Positions 1-8,091 of a DNA stretch of 32,902 nucleotides are shown here, piece after piece. How positions within the stretch are numbered: the stretch's first letter is position 1; each line of letters begins with the position of its first letter. Source of the stretch: Gryganskiella cystojenkinii (lineage: Eukaryota > Mortierellomycota > Mortierellomycetes > Mortierellales > Mortierellaceae); assembly GCA_015852425.1 (NCBI GenBank), contig JAAAIG010000283.1, positions 444-33,345 on the forward strand. The letters are read 5' to 3'. Under the pieces are notes generated by a model. It did no database searches and had not been told where the DNA came from. It saw only the letters and a list, made by a program, of their open reading frames with translations. The position numbers and the translations under genes are program-made.

Positions 1-2423
1 CAATGGACATGAACACGAATTATACTGGCCCAGGGGGACCCATGGCATTCGATGAGATCGGCGATGTTATCTACGGGTAAAAATACATAAAAAATAAGAG
101 TCACTTCTGTTGGACAGAACAGATAGTAACTTTTCATACTAGCTGATCAAACTGATATGCCTTCCCGTCCTCTCTCAACTATAGAAACTTTATTCTCTAC
201 AACTTTCAAAACGGTCGCATCGTATCAATTGGGACCTCGTATTCGGGAGTTTTCAACATTTCCTCGCCACCCATGTACTTTGACGGGACTTATAATACAC
301 CTGCGGATTCTGCGCCGTTGAGAGTCTTGAACCCCAAGTTTGGCTCTTCGATTGGCGTCGTCATCATCGCCATCGCAGGACTTAGCATCATCTTCTCGCT
401 CCTGACCATGGGTATCGTTATCACCTATCGGAACGCGCAGGTCATCAAGGCCTCCAGGTACGTCAAATTGCATAAACTTGAGCGAAAAATAGTATATTCG
501 TATATGTCTTTCTATTCTAACCTATCATTTACACTTCTCGTGTCAACAGTCCACTCTTCTGTTGCCTGGAACTCTGTGGTTTTATTCTCCTCTACCTGTC
601 GACGATCATGGCTCTCGACATCCCCAACAATGTTATCTGTGAAGTCCGCCCGTTCACGTTGAACGTCGGATTCGTTCTCGTCGTCAGTAACATTGTTGCT
701 AAAAATTTTAGGGTATACAGAATTTTCCACAACATTTACGTGACCAAACGTGTGATTAAGGATTCCCACCTGCTCAAAATTGTCGGGACTATCTTGACCA
801 TCAACCTGGTCATCATGACAGTCTGGTTTGTCAAAACTCCTCCGACCTTGCAGCAGGTGACGATGCCCGACTTTACGACTTATTGGGAATGTAATAGTCA
901 GGCCGGTCGGAGTACACCTTATTTTGCAGTGTTATTTGTTTACAACGTCGCGTTGCTGCTCATCGCAACCTATCTCGCGTACATGAACCGGAACGTTGCT
1001 GCCAACTATAACGAGTGCCGACAGATTGCCTTTGTGGTCTAGTAAGTAACGCTTTCTCAACATGACTATAATGTCGCTCTGAGAGAAGTTTGAAGAAAAC
1101 GTGTGCTAACGGTTTCTTACTTGTATGTCTATTTTGTTTTCTCCAGCAACATCTTGCTATCCGGTTGCATCGCCATGCCTACAATTTTCTTACCGCCCGA
1201 TCAATACTATACAAAGTTCTTCCTCTCCAACATTGTCCTCCTCTTTGGGACCACGGTCTCGCTCATGTTCATGTTCCTCCCCAAACTTTGGAAGCTCTTT
1301 TCTCAGATCGAACAGAAGTCAATGAAAGACCGAGCGGAGGGATCGGACGAGAGCAGTTTCGATGGGATCCTTCAAAATCGCGCAGGTTGGTTGAGCAACG
1401 GCACCAGTGGTTATGGGAGCAATGTTACTAAGCATAACGGTGGTAGCGGTGTCCACGGAGCTCAGTCGAGTTACATCTCCTCTGGAGGCAGAAAAGGAAG
1501 TGTTGGTACGTTGGAGGATGGGAGCGACACTCTCAAGGAGAGTCATGCAGGGTATATGGGCGTCAAGTTCCAGAACCGGTATTTCCCTTTTCTTTCGATC
1601 TGGTGTATGCGTCGCGTCATTCTCTACCCTGCCGACCGATACTTTACCTGCTTTGAGCTTGTAAGTGAATTATTTGCATTTGTGTACAACCACAATATTT
1701 GGCTGACCTTTTATGATTAGCGACCTAACCCCATGTTCGCTTTTATGCCAGGGAAAGCCCGAGTCGGGAAGGACCTTTTCCTTTACGGCAGTTTCAATCT
1801 CTTCCCGCGAACCGGACAATTATATCTTGCGAGTTGTTGGTCGAGGTCGTTACGATTTCCTGCTCCAAGTCCGAGACGAGGAGAGACTCGTGCACTGGTG
1901 CAATCTCTTTGAGAACAAACACACAGACCAATACTCGATTACTAACGATGATAATGTTCATCCACTCAGTCATTTGCCTCTGGGTCTAAACTTAACCAGG
2001 ACAGAGAGCGATCAATCGTTAACACTTGCGCCACCAAACGGCGGAAGCGGTGACGGGCTGTCGCGCAAAATGACCGAGGATGCAAGTTATTTCACAACGT
2101 TGCATCATAGTCAATCAATACCCTCACGAGGCGGTGGAGGACTCCGGACATCTCACGCACATTCAGGCCAACAACAACATCAGTATCAGTCACAGCATCG
2201 ACACACGGGCAGTGCCTATACTATGGTCACATTCGCTGCCAGTCCCAGCAGTAGTATAGACGAGCCACGTCGTCAGACTACAATGGACCCACTCTCAAGA
2301 CAAACGACAATGGGACCTGCGGACCCGGATACAGATGAGAACGAGGGTTCTGTTCATCCATTAGATCGTGCCGGCAACTCTGATAGGAGCTTCACATCCT
2401 CCTTCAAACCATCTAGACCATAA
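1..2423 (+). CDS. Class C (GABA-B-like) G-protein-coupled receptor with PH-like C-terminal tail, 5' partial
   Basis: Plasma-membrane receptor, probably signalling through heterotrimeric G proteins. My exons are 3-76 (in frame but continuing upstream of the window), 185-457, 550-1041, 1147-1660 and 1752-2423, giving 674 visible residues. The first ~70 residues resemble the end of a Venus-flytrap ligand-binding module (FDEIGD, YNFQNG). Seven hydrophobic helices follow: the first in 185-457, four more in 550-1041 (starting with ASSPLFC, typical of the GABA-B family), the sixth across the 1041/1147 junction, the seventh ending FLPKLWKLF. A Ser/Gly-rich linker leads to a PH-like stretch at visible residues ~418-507, with WCMRRVILY, YILRVVGRG, YDFLLQVRDEERLVHW. 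The last ~165 residues are low-complexity (Gly, His, Gln, Ser/Thr). The stop is the first of two adjacent TAA/TAA-like triplets. Class C identity is strong. The PH assignment is inferred from pattern. The ligand cannot be told. Confidence 0.85.
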
Positions 2424-2468
2424 TAATTACTGTCATCTTTTTTATCTATGACCAAAAAATGTATGGCT

Positions 2469-2487
2469 CCCACCCACCCAGCCACCC
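2469..2487 (-). other. G-quadruplex-type motif (four G3 runs on the minus strand)
   Basis: On the plus strand CCC occurs at 2469-2471, 2473-2475, 2477-2479 and 2485-2487, so the minus strand has four GGG runs with loops of 5, 1 and 1 nt. It lies about 280 bases past the stop of the minus-strand poly-Q gene and 46 bases past the receptor stop. Folding is predicted from pattern only. Confidence 0.5.
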
Positions 2488-2567
2488 AGCCAAACAAAAC
2501 AAAAAAATCTTCATCAACTCCAATGCAGTTTCGGAGCAAATTATCATTGAACACGACTCTTTTCGCA

Positions 2568-2591
2568 TTTTTTTTTTTTTTTTTTTTTTTT
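2568..2591 (+). repeat. Poly(T) tract, 24 nt
   Basis: Uninterrupted T24 on the plus strand between two convergent genes. The exact length may suffer from sequencing error. Confidence 0.85.
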
Positions 2592-2766
2592 GTATCGTAC
2601 AAGGAACAAAGAAGAAGAAGTTAAAAGCTGGTAGAAGGGAGAATATGGGAGGAGACTGCGGGTGGGGTTTTATGAAGTAATATACATGGGGACTATCGTC
2701 GACCCAACGACAAAAAAAACGAGAAAGATGAAAAGAAGATAAAAGAAGGAGTAAAAAAAGAGAAAC

Positions 2767-4575
2767 TTATCGTGAAGACGATGCTGCGTTATAAAAGCAT
2801 TCTTGAAAGATATCCTGGACGACATGATTCTCGGACTGTGAACGTCCTGCATTCTCCGATCCAACACCCAAAGACATGGCCGCTGCTCCAGCTGGGATCA
2901 GAGCAGGATCCAATCGGACCTTGGTTCGTTTGTTCAACTGAATATTCAAGCCACCATCACCGCCGCCAATGCCGTGCATGGAGTCGTCTTGATCAACACT
3001 GCTGCTCGTGTCCATGCTCATTCGACTACTCGAGGCTGTAGAGTTGACGTTCGTGTCCGATATGAAGGATTCAGCTCCATCCATCATGTCTTGGTCCGCA
3101 TCCAACAAGTCTGTTGACGACATTTGCTGTTGTTGCTGATTCTCTGAGAGTGTCATGGCGACTGTTCGGGCCACTGGGACAAACTGTTGGACAGAGCTCA
3201 AAGGCTGTTGTTGATGTTGTTGGAAAGGGTACGTAGGAGAGACTGGTGACAGGGTCGACGAAGTCGAGCTGGACACTGATGTCGAGATCGAGGTCGGGAT
3301 GAAAGAAGACTGCATATGCGCATCAACTCCGTTGCTCAATGACGTCGTCGCAGCTCTATCTTGATCCTGTTTTCCCTCCTGATCCTCTTGGTCCTGCCAA
3401 GCAGCCTTCCGTTTCTTCTTGGGGTCCGAGGCTTGCTGCGGTTGATTGAATCGAATCGGTGACTGAACAACAGGTGAAGACCGGTTTGTCAGGGACATGG
3501 TCTCCCTTGCTTCTCTCGAGTCCACAGGCGGATTCTGAGTCAGATGATGCCGAGGATCGTGTGGGTAAGAGTGCGATTGGTAGTACTCATGATGGACCAC
3601 GGGTCCCAGTGCGGACGACGACGACGATTCCAGTTCCCGTTGACTTTGACGAAACGAGTTTGCTCTGGCTTGATCGATCATGGCTGGGGATGAGTATGAG
3701 GATGAGAGATAAGCATGTAAGGCTGAAGTGGTCGAGGCACTCGATAGAGTCGAGGACGCAGGCGATGCATAAGCGGATGAAGAAGCTGTACCATTATGGT
3801 GATGGTGATGAAGGCTGCGAGATTGCAGCTGTGGCGAGGACGAAGGCGGTGAAGGTGTAGGGGAATATGTTGAGGCGGCTTGGATCGATCGCCAATGAGG
3901 TCCGACCGCATGGCGGTTCATTTTTGCACTGTTGATCAACGTGAATTGGTTGGGATTGTCGAGTTGGATTGTACTGTCGCTACACGAGGTTGTGATCGCA
4001 GGACCAAAAGTTGGATACCATGCTCTAGCCGTGTTGCTGTGGATGGACTGGAGACGCTGAGCAAACTGCTGCTGTTGTTGTGTCTGCGTGTCTTCTCGTT
4101 CTTGCTGTTGCAGCTGTTGGTGGATGGCTCGTTGCTGATCATCCGGGGTATATGTGTTGTTGCTGGAGGAGGTACGGTGTTCTTGTTTGGTGCCGTTAAC
4201 AATCGGTTGACGGGAAGGGTCAGTACCCGAGTTAGCAAAACCGTTGCTCGCAGCAAAAGGGGTCTGAAGATGCTGTTGTTGATGTTGCTGCAGCAGTTGC
4301 TGTTGCTGTAATTGTAACTGCTGTTGCTGTTGTTGCTGCTGTATTTGAAGCTGTTCATGCTGTTGTTGGAGTTGTAACTGTTGTTGCTGCTGCTGGTGCA
4401 GTTGAAGCTGACGTTGCTGTTCCAGTGAAAGGTCGGGCCGAGAGATGGCAATCAGATATGAATTATGGATACCGGGCTGCATAGTCGTTGGCAGAGTCGG
4501 AGCCTGACGTGGTCTGACCGAGGACCATTGGGCGCCTACGGAGCGTCTCCATCCTGATGAAGGATGGTTTGCCAT
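2767..4575 (-). CDS. Poly-Q, Ser-rich protein of unknown function, possible transcriptional regulator
   Basis: Single-exon reading frame of 602 residues; I recognise no family. Visible features: a Gln-dominated segment at about residues 50-110 with interspersed Leu and His, further Gln runs near 150-170 and 460-490, a short His run, many Ser/Thr tracts, and a basic cluster DPKKKRKAAW (Lys386-Lys390) that looks like a monopartite nuclear localisation signal. An Asp/Glu-rich piece (DLLDADQDMMDGAE) lies in the C-terminal third. This composition is common in fungal transcription cofactors, but no DNA-binding domain is visible, so the role is inference. The start at 4575 is the first ATG after an in-frame stop just upstream. 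A 5' intron joining an upstream exon cannot be excluded. The gene is convergent with the receptor gene and divergent from PRE4. Confidence 0.7.
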   Translation of the reverse strand: MANHPSSGWRRSVGAQWSSVRPRQAPTLPTTMQPGIHNSYLIAISRPDLSLEQQRQLQLHQQQQQQLQLQQQHEQLQIQQQQQQQQLQLQQQQLLQQHQQQHLQTPFAASNGFANSGTDPSRQPIVNGTKQEHRTSSSNNTYTPDDQQRAIHQQLQQQEREDTQTQQQQQFAQRLQSIHSNTARAWYPTFGPAITTSCSDSTIQLDNPNQFTLINSAKMNRHAVGPHWRSIQAASTYSPTPSPPSSSPQLQSRSLHHHHHNGTASSSAYASPASSTLSSASTTSALHAYLSSSYSSPAMIDQARANSFRQSQRELESSSSSALGPVVHHEYYQSHSYPHDPRHHLTQNPPVDSREARETMSLTNRSSPVVQSPIRFNQPQQASDPKKKRKAAWQDQEDQEGKQDQDRAATTSLSNGVDAHMQSSFIPTSISTSVSSSTSSTLSPVSPTYPFQQHQQQPLSSVQQFVPVARTVAMTLSENQQQQQMSSTDLLDADQDMMDGAESFISDTNVNSTASSSRMSMDTSSSVDQDDSMHGIGGGDGGLNIQLNKRTKVRLDPALIPAGAAAMSLGVGSENAGRSQSENHVVQDIFQECFYNAASSSR

Positions 4576-5060
4576 TCTTGCATGCGAGTCCGCAAGTGTC
4601 GTTTACGCCGAAATTGGTGGTCGAGAAAAGGGGAGGATGGTTGTTGGGGGATGGGGGTGGGGGGCAATGGTAATTGCCCGCGTACGACCGAAGTTCGGTA
4701 AAGAGAGCTATTCCTGTTGAACTGGGATTAGAGAAGGTCGACAAGGAGAGAGGGTATGACAGTGATACAGAAGAAGAAATGAAGTTGTAGTTGAATGCAG
4801 AAAAAAAAAAAAAAAAAAAAAGAATTGGCAAAAACGTTTGAGACGAAAAGTCGTGACCAGTTAAAGGAAACTGACGTTTGTGTAGGTGACTGTAGGCCTT
4901 GATTGGAACTGTGAAGGAAGAAATTGAGGAAAATAGAAGAGGGAAAACGGGAAGAAGAAACGGAAGCAAAAGAGTGGAGAAAGAAAAGAACACACGCATG
5001 CAAAAAAGAAGAAAGCGAAGAGAGCAGAGCGCAGGGTCGCACAAAGATAAGTGTGTCCAT

Positions 5061-5103
5061 GGGCACAATTGGGCACAACTCGGCGCTATTGGGCCACAAT
5101 TGA
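5061..5103 (-). promoter_or_regulatory. CCAAT-like boxes within a triple GGGC(C)ACAA repeat
   Basis: GGGCACAA occurs at 5061-5068 and 5071-5078, and GGGCCACAA at 5091-5099. Read on the minus strand these contain two CCCAAT boxes and TTGTG(G)CCC repeats, 490-525 bases before the poly-Q start. Candidate promoter elements, judged from motif alone. Confidence 0.35.
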
Positions 5104-6101
5104 ACTTATGAGCTCAACAAAACTCACTCACTCAACTCGCAGAGCGAAGTAGATAAAAGGTGGAGTCAGGTCGAGCCTTTTTTTTGTCTGCCGAGGAGCA
5201 ATGTCTGCGAAGCTGTGGGCACTGGTCCCTTGTTGCATGCACATGAGCGGAAGAGAGCGAACCAGCGCATTATTCCCCTGTTGTCATTTGTGCGTTCCGC
5301 TCTCTTTGAAGGTCGTGAGTGACTTGCTCATCTTTCTTTGCCTTACTTGACAGTTCGTGTCTTTTCGATCTCGGCCCCTTGACTGTTGATTGTGAAAAGA
5401 GAGTTGAAGGTACATATACTTTTCACCCCGTTTTCTGTTACCCCCAAATCACTTGGGGCCAGGCATCCTCCTCGAAACCCCCCAAGGACAGCATGGAGTT
5501 TTTTTTCCTGTTCCCTCCAGAATCACGGTTTCAAAAGTCACAAAGGAGTCCCATCTTGAAAATAACAACATCAAAGGTTGGTGCAACCAAAGAATATTTT
5601 TTTTGCATTCCCACACCTTCCATCGCACGGCGATTTGCTTCATTTTTTGTTTTTTTTGCTCACGACTAACTGTTCTTCGCCCCTCAACCCTTATCAAACT
5701 TATCGAACGATGACACATATTGAAGCTCATCAAGAACTCCATCTATTTTATTTGTTTGGTCGGTTCTTCTCTCCACAATCGATCCTTTCCTTTATCGTTT
5801 CAAAAGAGACTGAACCTTCACAAAAACAACGCTCGAGTCGATTGTCAATCCTCTTTGGGCAGGATAGACACGGCTAGAGACTATCTTGGTGCGAATTCCA
5901 CTCCTAATACCAAGAGCGTATGACTCTGGAGGGAATATGTGTCCTTCGTTGGAAAGAACAGGTGCCTTTTTTGCCGAGCTTGACCATCGACAAGATAGAC
6001 TCTCTACGTGAACGTCTGGGCAGCGTTCTGACGGCCTAGCGGCGCGTTTTTGCAGAAGACCAAAAAGACCAAAAAAAATATCCAATGGCAGAAGATGATG
6101 T

Positions 6102-6123
6102 GATTTTCACGGATTTTCACGTG
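6102..6123 (+). promoter_or_regulatory. Tandem GATTTTCACG repeat ending in an E-box CACGTG
   Basis: GATTTTCACG is repeated head to tail at 6102-6111 and 6112-6121, and the second copy runs into CACGTG (6118-6123), the palindromic core bound by bHLH factors. It lies about 235 bases before the PRE4 start. Function is inferred. Confidence 0.35.
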
Positions 6124-6212
6124 ATTTAACATCAGCTACAAGATACGATACTATTACGTCAATAAAAAACGAAATCTGGAGCTCCCTCCTTCGGCCTGCA
6201 CTCTGACGCTGT

Positions 6213-6243
6213 GGGACGCGTGCACCCACCCAGTACGCGTCCC
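6213..6243. promoter_or_regulatory. Inverted pair of ACGCGT (MCB-like) boxes before PRE4
   Basis: GGGACGCGT (6213-6221) and its exact complement ACGCGTCCC (6235-6243) are separated by 13 bases. Each arm holds ACGCGT, the MluI cell-cycle box recognised by MBF-type APSES factors in ascomycete yeasts. The pair lies 114-144 bases before the PRE4 ATG, a usual distance for a core promoter element. Confidence 0.5.
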
Positions 6244-6356
6244 CTTTGTGCTCGCGGCATCAATTTCACCAATTTCGCAATTTTGCCATTCATTCAGCTC
6301 TCTTTTTTTATTTTTCTACTCACATCACTTTCGAAACCACCAACAAAACCATTGCC

Positions 6357-7702
6357 ATGGACCACTTTCCAACAAACTGGGGAAACCCTCGCTCGGAGGA
6401 TGTCGACAACTACAACACTTACCCGGTCGCATCTCACATCGGCAACGTTCCCCACAGCGTTCGTCAAATCGCTGGCTATGGACACTCCACTGGACACCCT
6501 ACATCCCATACCCAGTAAATTCTTCTTCCTGTTTTGCGCATAGTCTTTCTTGCCTCTACACCCTTGCTAGCAAGCGAGGGTTAACAACAGGGAACAGGAT
6601 TGTTCACTAGTCCTCCCCAAAGGCCCTTTTGCCAACCCATAAGCGAGACCCTGCTATGCGCTTTGTTGCTAAACCGGTTGCCTATTCTCTTGCATATCCT
6701 CTGATAGATCACCAGTCGTCACAGGAACGTCAGTGTTGGGAATCAAGTTCAAGGGTGGTGTCATGATGGCGGCCGATAACTTGGCCTCCTATGGTTCTCT
6801 GGCTCGTTTCCGTGACGTGGAGAGGTTGCACCAGGTGGCTGACTTTACCGTCCTGGGTGCCTCTGGGGACATGTCCGACTTTCAATACGTCAAGCATCTT
6901 CTTGACTCTCAAATGTATGGCCCCTATGCTTCAATCTCTAGACTTTTTTTTATTTATTTTTGTTCATGATGTGACAGATAGAGAGAGAAAAAGAGAACAG
7001 TGGTCTAACACTTTTCGTACTATTGCATCTCGAATAGGATCAAGGAGTACAATGCAGACGATGGACACACCTTGGAGACCCCCAACATTTACGAGTACCT
7101 CTGGCGTGTCATGTACAACCGTCGCTCAAAGATGAACCCTCTCTGGAACACATTCGTCCTCGGAGGATACCACAAGGGCGAGGGGTAAGCAGAAAGGACT
7201 ATGCGGGACCTTTCCATGATGAAAAGGAGCTTTGATACTTATCACTTATTGTCAATCGTTTGCATCGATGCATAGCTTCTTGGGAGCCATTGATTTGAAG
7301 GGAACGCCTTACCAATCGGCCTCGATCGCCACAGGATTCGGTTCACATCTCGCTCAGCCCATCTTGCGCAAAGAACTTGAGTTGCGTGGAGGCGAGGAAA
7401 ACATCTCACAGGAACAGGCGACCGAGATCCTGAAGAAGTGCATGAAGGTTCTCTGGTACAGAGACGCCAGGAGCATGAACAAGGTGAATTTTATCTCCAT
7501 TCGTTTTTCTCTCAAGAACGTTGACCATTATGATTAGTATGGAAACTAGAGCCATATTAACCTCAAAATTCGTAAATCTTTTCCTTGATAATCATAGTTC
7601 CAATTGGCAACCATCACAGAGGCAGGAGTAGAAGTCTCGCCACCCATGTCTGTCGAGACAGAGTGGGCCTTTGCTGAGAAGATTCGTGGATATGGCGCTT
7701 AA
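6357..7702 (+). CDS. PRE4: 20S proteasome subunit beta-7 (Pre4/PSMB4)
   Basis: Non-catalytic beta subunit of the 20S core particle, acting in cytosol and nucleus. Exons are 6357-6514, 6708-6914, 7038-7184, 7276-7483 and 7598-7702, giving 274 residues, close to the yeast (266) and human (264) proteins. The first ~51 residues are a propeptide; the mature chain probably begins at Thr52 of [11 protein letters not shown], matching the TQ-P-VTGTSV processing region of this family. Family marks include [47 protein letters not shown] and GFGSHLAQP. The beta-7 subunit lacks the active N-terminal threonine arrangement of beta-1, -2 and -5. The ATG is in good context (GCCATGG). The gene converges on PCM1. 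Promoter motifs are listed separately. No exact Rpn4 PACE site (GGTGGCAAA) was seen upstream. Confidence 0.95.
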
Positions 7703-8091
7703 ACAAAAGAAAGAGTCGATTTTTTTGTGGTTTGGAGGTCCTTCATCCTTTGTATAGGATCTTAAGGGACCTCCCTGCGTTAGAAAATCCTCAGAGGCAG
7801 GATCGAAGATATTAAAAAATGACAGACACAAACAAATTTTACCCCAACTCATGAATCAACGCCATAGGACAAATCGACAAATAATGTGAACCAAAATCAG
7901 GCTAGAATGTATTTGGTCATGTGGTATTATTCTACAAAGATGAAGTGTTGTCGAAGCGACAAAAAAAAGAGAAGAGTGTTGGGGTACTCTTGGGTGGCGA
8001 GGACCTCTTCGTCCTTACTTTTTCATCCAACGGAGGGGATTTCGAACAAAATTTTTTGCTAGGAAAATAAGTTGAAGAAAGATCCATCTGT
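7703..8091. other. Convergent 3' intergenic region PRE4 / PCM1
   Basis: 389 A/T-rich bases between two converging stops. Nothing is recognised beyond what 3' ends need. Confidence 0.5.

Larger units (their letters stand above)
2424..2766. other. Convergent 3' intergenic region
   Basis: 343 bases between the stop of the receptor gene (+) and the stop of the poly-Q gene (-). It contains a run of four C-triplets (2469-2487), a 24-base T tract (2568-2591) and A/G-rich sequence. It must hold the 3' ends of both transcripts. No coding sequence is seen. Confidence 0.6.
4576..6356. promoter_or_regulatory. Divergent intergenic region between poly-Q gene and PRE4
   Basis: About 1.8 kb without a convincing gene. 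The first ~500 bases are C/T-rich on the minus strand, as expected for the leader of the poly-Q gene, and carry an A21 run at 4801-4821 and G-rich stretches at 4630-4664. Repeated GGGCACAA/CCAAT-like elements lie at 5061-5103. The PRE4-proximal end carries a tandem GATTTTCACG repeat, an E-box and paired ACGCGT boxes (separate entries). A small inverted repeat, CCCCAA/TTGGGG with a 5-nt loop, is at 5442-5458. Confidence 0.5.

Noticed and set aside
1719..1751. Alternative acceptor AG at 1719-1720 for the last receptor exon
   Set aside because: It puts the following sequence out of frame and destroys the PH-like segment. The AG at 1750-1751 keeps phase 0.
4630..4664. G-rich stretch with three long G runs upstream of the poly-Q gene
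   Set aside because: Needs a 12-nt loop to count as a four-run quadruplex; weaker than the two motifs reported.
4463..5068. Minus-strand open frame of ~200 codons with CGLACKNGKPS, faintly like the end of a GATA finger
   Set aside because: It lacks the first Cys pair and the rest of the finger, is mostly translated C/T-rich leader (Phe/Ser/Leu), and overlaps the poly-Q start.
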